Positions 1 through 8,329 of a stretch of 64,000 nucleotides of DNA are shown here, piece by piece. The DNA is from Rhodovulum euryhalinum (GTDB taxonomy: Bacteria; Pseudomonadota; Alphaproteobacteria; Rhodobacterales; Rhodobacteraceae). Under the pieces are notes generated by a model. That model saw nothing but the letters and a program-made list of their open reading frames with translations, did no database searches and was not told where the DNA came from. The DNA lies in assembly GCF_004342445.1 (NCBI RefSeq), contig NZ_SLWW01000001.1, positions 124,001-188,000 of the forward strand. The letters are read 5' to 3'. The number at the start of each line of letters is the position of its first letter. Position 1 is the stretch's first letter. The translations under genes were made by a program, and so were the position numbers.

Positions 1-144
1 CACGGCGGCCATGGTGCCCGAATGGCTCTGGAACGGGTCTTCGGGGTTGAGGTGGGCAAGCCGGATCGTCACGTCGGCGGCAAGGGCCTGGCCCGCCACC
101 AGAACAGCGGCGAGCGTTACGCCCATGGTATTGAAAATATTCAT
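1..144 (-). CDS. dctP: TRAP transporter substrate-binding protein (DctP family), N-terminal fragment
   Basis: Only the first 48 codons lie in the window; the gene runs off the left edge. The visible part is a secretory signal peptide (hydrophobic core around VTLAAVLVAGQALA, cleavage after ALA-A) followed by DVTIRLAHLNPEDPF, the typical first beta strand of DctP periplasmic receptors. The ATG has a GGGAG ribosome site a few bases upstream. It follows dctM by 32 bases on the same strand, so the order is dctQ-dctM-dctP. It should deliver an organic acid or sugar acid to the DctQM channel. The ligand cannot be read from this fragment. Confidence 0.8.
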   Translation of the reverse strand, partial: MNIFNTMGVTLAAVLVAGQALAADVTIRLAHLNPEDPFQSHSGTMAAV

Positions 145-176
145 CTTTATCTCCCTGCTGGTTGGATTTGGGCCGC

Positions 177-1460
177 TCAGAGTCCGAACAGCCGTGGAAC
201 GAAAAGCGTGAGGCCGGGCCAGAACGCGATCAGCAAGAGGATCGCAACCTCGGCCAGGATGAAGGGCCAAAGCTCGCGGGTGATCGCCTCGATCCGTTCA
301 CCGGTGACCGAGGACAGCACGAACAGGCAGGCGCCCACCGGTGGTGTCATCAGCGAGATGTTCAGCGCCAGGATTATCATGATGCCCGCATGCACCGGAT
401 CCATCCCGATGCCGAGTGTCAGGGGCGCCAGGACAGGGGCCAGGATGATCAGCGTCGCGTTGATATCCATCACCAGCCCGATCGCCAGCAATAGCAGGAC
501 GATCAGCCCGATGATGACCTGCGGGTTGTCCGAGATCGCCAGAAGCCCCTCGGCGATGGCCTGGGGCACGCGGTTGAAGGTCATCCACCAGCCAAGGATC
601 GTCGCGGATGCGATGATCAGGAAGATCACGCCGGTGATCCGCGTGGTGCGCACCGCGACCTCGTACAGATCGCGCCAACTGAGCGCGCGGTAGACCACAC
701 CACCCACGAACAGCGCATAGGCGACCGCGATGGCCGCCGCCTCGGTGGGTGTTGCGATGCCCAGCAGGATCGAGCCGAGGATGAAGACCGGCAGAACAGC
801 CGCGAGAAATCCCTCGCGCAACGCGTCGATGACCCCGCGAAAGCTTGGCCGCCCCTCGCCCTTGGGCAGGCCCTTGCGTTTCGCGGTCAGCGCGATCACC
901 GCCATGCAGATGGCGCAGATCAACAACCCCGGCAGGATGCCCGCCGCGAACAGCCCCGCGATCGAGACACCCATGATCGAGCCGTAGATGATGGCGAGGG
1001 TGGACGGCGGGATCGTCGGCCCGATGATCGAACCCGCCGCGGTGACCGCGCAGGCATAGGACCGCGAATAGCCCGCCTTCTGCATCGCGGGGACCAGCGT
1101 GTTGCCGAAGGCCGCGGCGTCGGCGGTGGCCGATCCGGTGATGCCGGCGAACATCACGCTTGCCACCATGTTGGAATGGGCCATCCCGCCCCGCATCCAG
1201 CCGACCAGCGCATCGGCCAGCTTGACCAGCCCCGCGGTGATGCCCGACCGGTTCATGATCTCGCCCGCCAGAATGAAGAAGGGCATCGCAAGGAACGGGA
1301 AGAGGTCGAGCCCGGCAAAGACCCGGTCGGGCGCCATCGCCATGAACCTGGGCCCCATGTCGAGGATGCCGACCATTCCCGCGACGCCGATGGAAATGCC
1401 GACCGGCATGCCCAGCGCCATCAGGCCGAAGAACGCGATCGGAACGAGGTAGAAACCCAT
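177..1460 (-). CDS. dctM: TRAP transporter large permease (DctM)
   Basis: A 427-residue, very hydrophobic protein of the usual DctM length, with a dozen or so membrane helices and family-typical segments (FPFLAMPFFILAGEIMNRSG near residues 53-72; ITGSATADAAAFG near 107). DctM is the cation-coupled channel subunit of tripartite ATP-independent periplasmic transporters in the inner membrane. Its ATG overlaps the dctQ stop codon in TGATG, indicating translational coupling, and dctP follows. The adjacent RpiR/SIS regulator hints that the substrate is a sugar acid or phosphosugar precursor, but that is inference. Confidence 0.95.
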   Translation of the reverse strand: MGFYLVPIAFFGLMALGMPVGISIGVAGMVGILDMGPRFMAMAPDRVFAGLDLFPFLAMPFFILAGEIMNRSGITAGLVKLADALVGWMRGGMAHSNMVASVMFAGITGSATADAAAFGNTLVPAMQKAGYSRSYACAVTAAGSIIGPTIPPSTLAIIYGSIMGVSIAGLFAAGILPGLLICAICMAVIALTAKRKGLPKGEGRPSFRGVIDALREGFLAAVLPVFILGSILLGIATPTEAAAIAVAYALFVGGVVYRALSWRDLYEVAVRTTRITGVIFLIIASATILGWWMTFNRVPQAIAEGLLAISDNPQVIIGLIVLLLLAIGLVMDINATLIILAPVLAPLTLGIGMDPVHAGIMIILALNISLMTPPVGACLFVLSSVTGERIEAITRELWPFILAEVAILLLIAFWPGLTLFVPRLFGL

Positions 1461-1993
1461 CAGCCGACCCTCGCATCGGGGGTGGGCGCGCTGACCGCCT
1501 CGGGCACATCGCGGGCAAAGAAGTCGTGAAGTCCGATCAATGCCAACTGGACGCAGGCCATCGCCGCGGCCAGCGGCACGCCCGCGAAGGCATAGCCCTT
1601 GGGCATGGCGTAGATCATCGTCAGCCGCGAAAAACCGCGCTCGGCAAAGCCGAGCCCGTACCAGAACAGCGCGAAGAAGAAGGCAAACCCGATCACGTCG
1701 AAGCCGACCGCAAGCCAGCGCCGTGCCGCCGCAGGCAACCGCTCGAACACGAAGGCCACGCCGATATGCTCGCGATGGGCGATACCGCTCGAAACCGCCA
1801 GCAGCGCCATCCAGATCATCAGGTAGCGCGCCAGTTCCTCGGTAAAGGTCAGGGGCAGCGGGATCACGTAGCGGACCAGAACCCCCAGCCAGACATCCAG
1901 CACCAGAAGCACCAGAAGCGCCACGCAGATCCGTTCCACCAGCCAGTTCACGCGCCGGCTCAGACGTTTGGCGGTGGTGGCGATGTCACCCAT
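1460..1993 (-). CDS. dctQ: TRAP transporter small permease (DctQ)
   Basis: About 177 residues with four predicted membrane helices and the DctQ pattern RYVIPLPLTFTEELARYLMIW. It is the small membrane subunit that partners DctM. The start at 1993 is chosen because GGGAA lies nine bases upstream; an ATG at 2002 and a TTG at 2014 are also in frame. First gene of dctQ-dctM-dctP. Divergent from the RpiR-type regulator, from which it is separated by a short region holding a palindrome. Confidence 0.88.
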   Translation of the reverse strand: MGDIATTAKRLSRRVNWLVERICVALLVLLVLDVWLGVLVRYVIPLPLTFTEELARYLMIWMALLAVSSGIAHREHIGVAFVFERLPAAARRWLAVGFDVIGFAFFFALFWYGLGFAERGFSRLTMIYAMPKGYAFAGVPLAAAMACVQLALIGLHDFFARDVPEAVSAPTPDARVG

Positions 1994-2073
1994 CCAGGGC
2001 ATTTCCCGCTGCAAAAAGGATCGTGGCCTTGATCCCGACGGTGAAAGCAGGTTTTCATTCCGTCAACAAAAAC

Positions 2074-2089
2074 CGAAAATGATTTTTCG
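2074..2089. promoter_or_regulatory. Palindrome, candidate RpiR operator
   Basis: CGAAAA-TGAT-TTTTCG is a perfect six-base inverted repeat in the short divergent gap between dctQ and the RpiR-type regulator. GAAA/TTTC-type palindromes are typical operators of RpiR proteins. It covers the first in-frame ATG (2079) of the regulator, which is one reason to prefer the TTG at 2103 as the real start. It probably serves autoregulation and TRAP-operon control; this is inference. Confidence 0.45.
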
Positions 2090-2102
2090 CGGAGACCGAG
2101 CC

Positions 2103-2966
2103 TTGCCCGAAATCGAGGCGCCTGGCACATCGCTCGTGCAAAGGATTCACGCGGTCTATGATGCGCTTCCGGCCGGCGAGCGCAGGGCGGCCGACATCGT
2201 GCTGGACCGGCCCGGGGAACTGGCGCTCTGGTCGGCCTCGGAACTCGCCGCGCAGGCCGTGGTGTCGAACGCGACGGTCTCTCGGTTCGTTCGGCGGCTT
2301 GGCTACGCATCCTACGACGCAGCACGCCGCGAGGCGCGGGCGATGCGCCGGGCGGGATCGCCGCTCGAACTTGCCCGGCGGGTGGCGACGGGCCCCGACA
2401 GCGACGATCCCGCCGCCGTGCTGGCGGCCGACACGCAACTGTTGCAGGCCGCCCATGGGCTGCTCGACCAGACCATGACGGCCGAGATCGCCGCGCGGAT
2501 GGCGCATGCGCCGCGGGTCCGGCTGGCGGGGTTCCGCAACAGCTATATCGCCGCGGAATACGGCCGAACGATGCTGGCCCAGCTACGCCCCGACGTCGAG
2601 ATGCTGAACGCGCCCGGCCAGACGCTGGCCGAGGGGATCGCGGGCGTCGGACCGGGGGATATGGTGTTGATCGTCGGGCTGCGCCGACGCCCTGCCGGGT
2701 TCCGCCGGTTCGTCCGTGCGGTGGCCGGGACCGGGGCGGATGTCGCGTTGCTGGCTGATCCGGGCATCCGTGAAACACCGGCCGAGGCGCGCTGGACGCT
2801 GACCTGCCCGGTCGAGGCCGCGCAGGTTCTGGATTCCTATGTGGGGGTTCTGTCGGTGCTGCGCGTGCTGGCGCTGGCGGTCATGCAGCAGCTCGGCCCG
2901 GCGGCCCACGATCACCTGTCGCGGATCGAGACACTCCACGACGCGCTGGACGAAATTGGCCGTTAG
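2103..2966 (+). CDS. MurR/RpiR family transcriptional regulator (HTH + SIS)
   Basis: About 287 residues, the usual RpiR length. The N-terminal HTH_6 domain (residues 1-75) contains SASELAAQAVVSNATVSRFV as its recognition helix region. The C-terminal SIS domain (about 120-260) would sense a phosphosugar or related ligand. The TTG start at 2103 has GGAG eight bases upstream; an ATG at 2079 lacks a ribosome site and sits in a palindrome. Divergent from the TRAP genes, so it is their likely regulator. The ligand is unknown. Confidence 0.88.
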   Translation: MPEIEAPGTSLVQRIHAVYDALPAGERRAADIVLDRPGELALWSASELAAQAVVSNATVSRFVRRLGYASYDAARREARAMRRAGSPLELARRVATGPDSDDPAAVLAADTQLLQAAHGLLDQTMTAEIAARMAHAPRVRLAGFRNSYIAAEYGRTMLAQLRPDVEMLNAPGQTLAEGIAGVGPGDMVLIVGLRRRPAGFRRFVRAVAGTGADVALLADPGIRETPAEARWTLTCPVEAAQVLDSYVGVLSVLRVLALAVMQQLGPAAHDHLSRIETLHDALDEIGR

Positions 2967-2970
2967 ACCG

Positions 2971-3237
2971 TCAGATGCCGCGGCGCACCGAACCCGGCCC
3001 CGCGGTTTCCCTTGGCGCGGGCGGGGCAGCGGCAAGCAGCGCGAGCGGGCCGAGCAGAACCGTCAGCAACCGGCCATTCTCGCGCCGTGTCACATGCCAG
3101 CCGACATAGGGCAGCGTCTGGTTGTCCGACCGCCAGGGATGCGGCTCTGCCCAGTCGTCGGCGAGGCGCAGGCAAAGGAAGACAGGCAGGGTTCCCCGCC
3201 GTTCGGGGATCATCACCTTGAAAAGCGTTCTGGGCAT
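2971..3237 (-). CDS. Small conserved hypothetical protein
   Basis: An 88-residue reading frame beginning MPRTLFKVMIPERRGTLP. It contains a well-ordered segment rich in W, H and R (DDWAEPHPWRSDNQTLPYV) and a hydrophobic stretch near residues 58-70 (LLTVLLGPLALLAAA). The composition looks like a real protein rather than a GC shadow, since the opposite frames give arginine- and proline-rich junk. It converges with the RpiR gene and precedes cobC with about 100 bases between. I do not recognise a domain and assign no function. Confidence 0.6.
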   Translation of the reverse strand: MPRTLFKVMIPERRGTLPVFLCLRLADDWAEPHPWRSDNQTLPYVGWHVTRRENGRLLTVLLGPLALLAAAPPAPRETAGPGSVRRGI

Positions 3238-3334
3238 CGGTTGGTCCGTTCACTTCGGGGCAGCCCCCGGCTTTGCACAGAAGCTATTCCGACTCAGGGG
3301 TTTGACCACAGTCTTTTCGCAGGATGCGGCGTTT

Positions 3335-3886
3335 TTACGGCATTGGGCGGGCTGCAAGCGCGGACAGATCGCCCGCCGACAGCGCCAGCGTCTGGCCATG
3401 GGAAAAGCGGCAGGCCCAGCTTTCGTCCCGGCCCAGCAGGTGCTGCGCGGCCCGCATCAGCCCGGCGTGGGTGACCGCCAGCCAGCCAGCCGCCCCGCCC
3501 TGCCCGGCCAGCCAGTCGGCCACCCGCGCGGTGAACATCGCGACGCTTTCCCCGCCATGGGGCCGGGCATTCCAGAAATCAGCGGCCCAGGCATCGAGTT
3601 CGTCGCGCGGCACTGCGTCCCAGGCAAGCCCTTCCCACGCGCCGAAATCAATCTCGATCAGCCGGGGCTCGACCTCGACCGGCAGACCGCGCGCCGCGCC
3701 GATGTGCTCGGCCAGCGCGCGGCAGCGGATCAGCGGGCTGGTCAGCACGCGGGTCACGGGCGGCATCGCGTCCAGCACCGCCGCCGCCTCGTCCGCAAAG
3801 CCGGGCCCCGGCGGCAGGTCGAGCCGGCCATAACAGGTGCCGGGCGCCACGTCGGGCGCGGTGTGGCGCACCAGGATCAGGCCCAT
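3335..3886 (-). CDS. cobC: Histidine phosphatase, probable alpha-ribazole phosphatase (CobC)
   Basis: 183 residues of the histidine phosphatase (phosphoglycerate-mutase-like) family. The catalytic RHT motif is at residues 7-9 (ILVRHTAP), with TSPLIRCRALAE and a late VTHAG histidine motif. In cobalamin synthesis this enzyme removes the 5'-phosphate of alpha-ribazole or adenosylcobalamin phosphate. The assignment rests on context: the start overlaps the end of cobS by ten bases, and cobT lies just upstream. Histidine phosphatases are otherwise hard to separate by sequence. Confidence 0.85.
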   Translation of the reverse strand: MGLILVRHTAPDVAPGTCYGRLDLPPGPGFADEAAAVLDAMPPVTRVLTSPLIRCRALAEHIGAARGLPVEVEPRLIEIDFGAWEGLAWDAVPRDELDAWAADFWNARPHGGESVAMFTARVADWLAGQGGAAGWLAVTHAGLMRAAQHLLGRDESWACRFSHGQTLALSAGDLSALAARPMP

Positions 3887-4644
3887 GCCAGAAGGCCCAG
3901 CAGAATCGCGGTTTCGGAAAGTTGCTGCACCGCGCCCAGCCCGTCGCCGGTATAGCCGCCAAGCCGCCGCCGCAGCATCGCGCCCAGCCAGAGCGTGACC
4001 GCAGCGGCGGCAAGCACCGCCGAGACCGCCGCAGCCAGCCCGCTGGCAAGCGCAAGGCCCAGCACCGTCAGGAGGCCGGTGGCCAGCGCGATCCGCATCC
4101 CGTCCTGCCCCGGGCCCGCGGTGGAGAATCCCGCCTTGCCGTCGGGCCGGGCATAGGGCATCCGCGCCATGGTCAGCAGAACGGCCAACCGGCTGAGAGC
4201 ATGCGCCGCGACCAGCGCCGCGACCGCGCCCGCCCCCAGATGGGCAAGCGCCGCAGCCTTCAGCGCGAGCACAAGACCCAGCGCAACCGCCCCATAGCTG
4301 CCGATCCGGCTATCGCGCATGATCTCGAGTGCGTGCGCGCGGGTGGTGCCGCCGCCCAGCCCGTCGGCCATGTCTGCCAACCCGTCCTCGTGCAGCGCAC
4401 CGGTCAGCCGCACCCCCGCGGCCAGCGCCAGCAGCACCGCCACAACCGTCGGCAGCACCAGCGCGGCCAGCGCGTAGACCACCGCCAGAACCGCACCGAT
4501 CCCCAGCCCCACCAGCGGGAAATACCGCGTTGCCCGGGCCATCCTCTCGGACGTGTATCCCGGATCGGGCGGCACCGGCAGGCGGGTCAGGAACCCGACC
4601 GCCAGCAGGATCAGCTGCCGCTCTTCGGCCAGCCGCGTGCTCAT
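3877..4644 (-). CDS. cobS: Cobalamin synthase (adenosylcobinamide-GDP ribazoletransferase)
   Basis: 255 residues, several membrane helices, and the family signature [15 protein letters not shown] near residues 90-105 followed by [12 protein letters not shown]. It joins adenosylcobinamide-GDP to alpha-ribazole(-phosphate) at the inner membrane, the last assembly step of the nucleotide loop. The ATG overlaps the cobT stop (ATGA), and the 3' end overlaps cobC, so cobT-cobS-cobC form one coupled operon. Confidence 0.95.
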   Translation of the reverse strand: MSTRLAEERQLILLAVGFLTRLPVPPDPGYTSERMARATRYFPLVGLGIGAVLAVVYALAALVLPTVVAVLLALAAGVRLTGALHEDGLADMADGLGGGTTRAHALEIMRDSRIGSYGAVALGLVLALKAAALAHLGAGAVAALVAAHALSRLAVLLTMARMPYARPDGKAGFSTAGPGQDGMRIALATGLLTVLGLALASGLAAAVSAVLAAAAVTLWLGAMLRRRLGGYTGDGLGAVQQLSETAILLGLLAWA

Positions 4645-5648
4645 GCCGGGCCCGTCACCCCGGCATCCTCGAAGCTGGCCATCTCGGTCAGCATCGCGGC
4701 GGCCGCCCTGAGCAGCGGCCAGGCCAGCAAGGCTCCGGTGCCCTCGCCAAGACGAAGGCCAAGCGAAAGCAGCGGCTCGGCGCCCAGTGCCTCCAGCAGC
4801 GCCCGGTGCCCCTGTTCCTCGGACTTGTGGGCGAAAACCATCGCGGCGCGTGTCTCGGGCGCGATGCGGCAGGCGGCCAGCGCCGCAGCGGTGGCGATGA
4901 AGCCGTCGACGATGACGATCCGGCGCGCGGCCGCCGCGCCGATCATCGCGCCTGCCATCATCGCGATCTCGAACCCGCCATACTCGGCCAGCGCCGCGGC
5001 GGGCGCCAGATCGCCCGTGCGCGCCGCCGCACGTTCCAGCACCGCACGCTTGTGCGACAGACCCGTGTCGTCAAGCCCGGTGCCCCGCCCGGTCAGCACG
5101 TCAAGACCGATCCCCGTCAGCTTGTGCCCCAGCGCGGCCGCCGATGCCGTGTTGGCGATGCCCATTTCGCCAAAGGCCACCGCGTCCCAGTCGCCGTCCG
5201 CGCCCAGCGCCCGGCCTTCGGAAAGCGCCCTGTCGCATTGCTCCGCGGTCATCGCGGGGCCGGTCAGAAAACTCGCCGTGCCCGCCCCGATGCGGCGGTC
5301 GATCAGCCCCGCGAGGCCGAACGACGCGCCCGCCACGCCGGCGTCCACCACGCGCAGATCGGCGCCGACACTGCGCGCGAAGACGTTCGCGGCGGCCCCA
5401 CCCGACAGGAAGTTCAGCACCATCTGCCGCGTCACCTCCTGCGGGAACAGCGACACGCCCTCGGTGGCGACTCCGTGATCGGCGGCAAAGATCGTCAGCT
5501 GGCAACGCGCCATCCGCGGCGCTGTGCTGCCCTGCACCAGACCGATCTGCGCGGCCAGCGCCTCGATCCGGCCGAGCGAGCCCGGCGGTTTCGTCTTGAT
5601 GTCGATCCGGCGTTTCAACTCGGCGGCTAGGGTCTCGGTATCAGTCAT
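4641..5648 (-). CDS. cobT: Nicotinate-nucleotide--dimethylbenzimidazole phosphoribosyltransferase
   Basis: 335 residues, close to the usual 340-350. Family motifs are [18 protein letters not shown] near the N terminus, [16 protein letters not shown] near 75 and [14 protein letters not shown] near 165. It makes alpha-ribazole phosphate from DMB and NaMN. The start at 5648 has GGAG five bases upstream; a longer in-frame extension to 5867 has poor composition and would overlap cobU. First gene of cobT-cobS-cobC and divergent from cobU. Confidence 0.95.
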   Translation of the reverse strand: MTDTETLAAELKRRIDIKTKPPGSLGRIEALAAQIGLVQGSTAPRMARCQLTIFAADHGVATEGVSLFPQEVTRQMVLNFLSGGAAANVFARSVGADLRVVDAGVAGASFGLAGLIDRRIGAGTASFLTGPAMTAEQCDRALSEGRALGADGDWDAVAFGEMGIANTASAAALGHKLTGIGLDVLTGRGTGLDDTGLSHKRAVLERAAARTGDLAPAAALAEYGGFEIAMMAGAMIGAAAARRIVIVDGFIATAAALAACRIAPETRAAMVFAHKSEEQGHRALLEALGAEPLLSLGLRLGEGTGALLAWPLLRAAAAMLTEMASFEDAGVTGPA

Positions 5649-5705
5649 GGTCGCTCCGGTCGGTTTGGCCGAGCCGTCATAGGCCCGCCCAACGGCGTCA
5701 TCAAC

Positions 5706-5744
5706 CGGCAACGGATGCCGCAGGCGGGTGCACCGCCGTTGCCG
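5706..5744. promoter_or_regulatory. Extended hairpin in the cobT/cobU divergent region
   Basis: CGGCAACGG (5706-5714) is exactly complementary to CCGTTGCCG (5736-5744), with a nested GGCGG/CCGCC pair inside. It lies in the region shared by both divergent cob transcripts. None of the conserved blocks of a cobalamin riboswitch are present here, so this is either a DNA-level operator or a leader hairpin. Function unknown. Confidence 0.3.
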
Positions 5745-5823
5745 CATGGCCGCAGTACGATTGATCCCCTTGCCGGGGCGGGCTATGGACCGGCGCAGAC
5801 AGGCGACAGGGGGCGCGGGCAAG

Positions 5824-6330
5824 GTGGGACAGGTCATTCTGGTTACCGGCGGCGCGCGCTCGGGCAAGAGCCGCCATGCCGAGGCGCGCGTCCGCGCCCT
5901 GCCCGGCCAGCCGGTCTACATCGCCACCGCGCGCGCGGACGACGACGAGATGCGCGCGCGCATTGCCCACCACATCGACCGGCGCGGCTCGGGCTGGATC
6001 ACGGTCGAGGAACCTTTCGATCTGATCGGCGCGCTGGACCGCAGCGACGGGCAGGGTCCGCGCCTGGTCGACTGCCTGACGCTGTGGCTGTCTAACCTGA
6101 TGTTCGACGACCGGGCGTGGGAGCCCGAGGCCGAGGCGCTGGTCGCCGCGCTGGCCCGGCAGGCAAGCCCCGTGATTCTGGTCTCTAACGAGGTCGGCAT
6201 GGGGATCGTTCCGGCGAACGCGCTGGCCCGCGCGTTCCGCGACGCGCAGGGCTGGCTGAACCAGCGCGTCGCCGAGGCCGCGGATGAGGTCGAATTCGTG
6301 GTCTCGGGCCTGCCGCTAAAGGTGAAGTAG
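5824..6330 (+). CDS. cobU: Adenosylcobinamide kinase / adenosylcobinamide-phosphate guanylyltransferase
   Basis: About 168 residues from the GTG at 5824, the family length. The P-loop GGARSGKS lies within the first 15 residues; later come [13 protein letters not shown] and [10 protein letters not shown], both CobU/CobP hallmarks. The bifunctional enzyme phosphorylates adenosylcobinamide and then transfers GMP to give the substrate of CobS. An in-frame ATG at 5785 would add 13 unconserved residues. Divergent from cobTSC; no extra gene separates them. Confidence 0.93.
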   Translation: MGQVILVTGGARSGKSRHAEARVRALPGQPVYIATARADDDEMRARIAHHIDRRGSGWITVEEPFDLIGALDRSDGQGPRLVDCLTLWLSNLMFDDRAWEPEAEALVAALARQASPVILVSNEVGMGIVPANALARAFRDAQGWLNQRVAEAADEVEFVVSGLPLKVK

Positions 6331-6339
6331 CCGGGCGCC

Positions 6340-6996
6340 TCAGTCGCGCACGGCCTCTGGCGGCGCCGCGGCGATACCCCTCAGAAAGACGGTGATCGCC
6401 CGGTCGACGCGCGCGCGCGATGTCTCGGGCTGTTCGCCGGCCTTGCCGGCATCCAGCAGCTTGTCCAGCGGGCAGGGCAGCGCCATGGCATGCAGCAGCG
6501 CCGCCGCGGTCTCGGTGTCGTCGATGCCGATCTCGCCCGCCGCCACCCCGCGGTCAAGCTCGGCGCGGATCAGGCGGCGGATCGCCCGGGGTCCTTCCTC
6601 GAGCATGCTTTCGGCCAGATCGGGATGGCGCGGCGCCTCGGCGATCGCCGCGCGCATCACCTCGAGTGGGACCGATCCCGCGGCGGGCAGCCGGTCGGGC
6701 GCCAGCAGCAGACGCAGCCGTTCGGCCAGCGGCCGGGCGGCCTGTGCGGGTGTCAGCGGCGCGACGATTCCCTCGCGCAGCCGCCGAACCAGTGCGGGAA
6801 ACAACACCGCGCGCCCGTCGAACACGGCGTAGAGCGTGCGCTTGGACATGCCGGCCTCGCGCGCGACGGCGGCCATGGTGGTGCCCTGCAAACCGCGGGC
6901 CAGCAGGACCCGCTCGGCCGCGTCGAGAATCATGCGCTCGCGCTCGGCGGGCTGCATCTGGGGCGGGCGGCCCCGGCGTGGCGTGCGGTTGCCCAT
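6340..6996 (-). CDS. TetR family regulator of the RND pump
   Basis: 218 residues. The N-terminal TetR HTH (residues 20-65) includes RERMILDAAERVLLARG and AREAGMSKRTLYAVF; the C-terminal domain is TetR/AcrR-like and divergent, as expected for ligand binding. It is divergent from the adaptor/RND pump genes across about 165 bases, the classic layout of a local repressor induced by a pump substrate. Its end lies ten bases from the cobU stop (convergent). Confidence 0.9.
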   Translation of the reverse strand: MGNRTPRRGRPPQMQPAERERMILDAAERVLLARGLQGTTMAAVAREAGMSKRTLYAVFDGRAVLFPALVRRLREGIVAPLTPAQAARPLAERLRLLLAPDRLPAAGSVPLEVMRAAIAEAPRHPDLAESMLEEGPRAIRRLIRAELDRGVAAGEIGIDDTETAAALLHAMALPCPLDKLLDAGKAGEQPETSRARVDRAITVFLRGIAAAPPEAVRD

Positions 6997-7079
6997 CGTT
7001 GCGGCATTGACCTCTTTTTGTGCGGTTTTGCATCGCCGAGTACCGCGCCAAGCCGATTCCAGCTTGCGCGGAGGCGCCG

Positions 7080-7099
7080 AAGCGAATAACGAAACGCTT
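7080..7099. promoter_or_regulatory. Candidate TetR-type operator upstream of the RND pump
   Basis: AAGCG and CGCTT form an inverted repeat around a ten-base spacer in the TetR/RND divergent region, directly upstream of the AT-rich stretch TTTTATAAAT (7103-7112), which could serve as a -10 region. Position and size fit a TetR operator, but the arms are short. Confidence 0.3.
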
Positions 7100-7161
7100 A
7101 GGTTTTATAAATGCGCGCGCCGCTCTTTGCCAGAGCTTTCGCCTACCCCAGGAGCCCTGCC

Positions 7162-8310
7162 ATGCCCCGCCTTCTCCGGGTTCTCACTGCCGTCCTGACG
7201 CTTTCGCTTGCCGCCGCGACGGCAGCCCCGGCCCAGCAGGGCCCCGCACAGGGTGGCGAGCGACCGCCGACGCCGGTGACGGTGGTCACGCTGCGCGCAA
7301 AGGACGTGACGCTTACCACACGGCTGCCCGGCCGCGTGGTGGCCGCGGGCGTAGCCGAGGTGCGCCCGCAGGTCGCGGGCATCATCACCGAGCGGTTGTT
7401 CGCCGAAGGCGCCGAGGTCAGCCTGGGTGACGCGCTCTACCGGATCGACGCGGCAAGCTACGAGGCGCAGGTCGCCGCCGCGCAGGCCGCCGTCGCGCAG
7501 GCCGAGGCGACGCGGGGCGCCGCCCGGAAAGAAGCGACCAGGCTGCGCGAGTTGCTGGCGCGCAACGTCACCAGCGAACAGGCGGTGGACGACGCCGATG
7601 CGGCCCTCGCCGCAGCCGAGGCCGGACTGCAGGTGGCCAAGGCGCAGCTTCTGGCGGCCGAGATCGACCTTGATCGCACCACGATCAAGGCACCGCTGTC
7701 GGGCACCGTGGGCCGGTCGCTGACCACCCGGGGCGCGCTGGTCACCGCCGGCCAGGCCGAGCCGCTGGCCGTGATCCGCTCGCTTGACCCGGTTTTCGTC
7801 GACGTCACCATGTCGGCCGCGGAGCTGGTGGCCTGGCGGCGCGGGCACATGCAGGCACGGCTGGGCGATGCCGACCGCACCGTCAGCCTGAACTTGCCCG
7901 ATGGCGGCGGCTACGAGCATACGGGCGAGTTGACCGCGGCCGAACCGCAGGTGGACACGCAAACCGGCGTGGTCGTCCTGAGGATGGAATTTCCAAACCC
8001 GGACAAGCTGTTGCTTCCCGGCATGTATGTGCAGGTGGACATGCCGCAGGGCGTGGTCGACAATGCCATCCTGGCCCCGCAGGAAGCGGTCGGCCGCGAT
8101 CGCAGGGGCCGGCCCACTGCGATGGTCGTGACCCCGGAAAACACCGTCGAAGAGCGCGTGCTGACCGTTCTGAGCGACAGGGATACCGACTGGATCGTGA
8201 CCGGCGGCCTTGCCGATGGCGACCGGGTGATCGTCGCCGGGCTGCAGAAGATCGCACCCGGCGCGCCCGTCGCGCCCGAGGAACGGGCCGCCCCGGCCCC
8301 CGCCAACTGA
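7162..8310 (+). CDS. RND efflux periplasmic adaptor (AcrA/MexA-like)
   Basis: About 382 residues starting at the ATG at 7162 (GGAG seven bases upstream). A signal peptide ([15 protein letters not shown]) is followed by a biotinyl-lipoyl-like domain ([23 protein letters not shown]), an alpha-hairpin rich in A/Q/E (residues 100-150), a second lipoyl half ([11 protein letters not shown]) and beta-barrel domains. Membrane-fusion proteins bridge the inner-membrane RND pump and the outer-membrane channel. The pump gene follows 19 bases later. The signal peptide lacks a lipobox cysteine. Confidence 0.93.
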   Translation: MPRLLRVLTAVLTLSLAAATAAPAQQGPAQGGERPPTPVTVVTLRAKDVTLTTRLPGRVVAAGVAEVRPQVAGIITERLFAEGAEVSLGDALYRIDAASYEAQVAAAQAAVAQAEATRGAARKEATRLRELLARNVTSEQAVDDADAALAAAEAGLQVAKAQLLAAEIDLDRTTIKAPLSGTVGRSLTTRGALVTAGQAEPLAVIRSLDPVFVDVTMSAAELVAWRRGHMQARLGDADRTVSLNLPDGGGYEHTGELTAAEPQVDTQTGVVVLRMEFPNPDKLLLPGMYVQVDMPQGVVDNAILAPQEAVGRDRRGRPTAMVVTPENTVEERVLTVLSDRDTDWIVTGGLADGDRVIVAGLQKIAPGAPVAPEERAAPAPAN

Positions 8311-8329
8311 CCCCCGGAGAGACCGCGCC

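Noticed and set aside
5649-5823. Cobalamin riboswitch in the cobT/cobU gap
   Set aside because: None of the conserved blocks (AAGGGAA, GCAACTG, B12 box) are found; the clear riboswitch is at 50140-50325.
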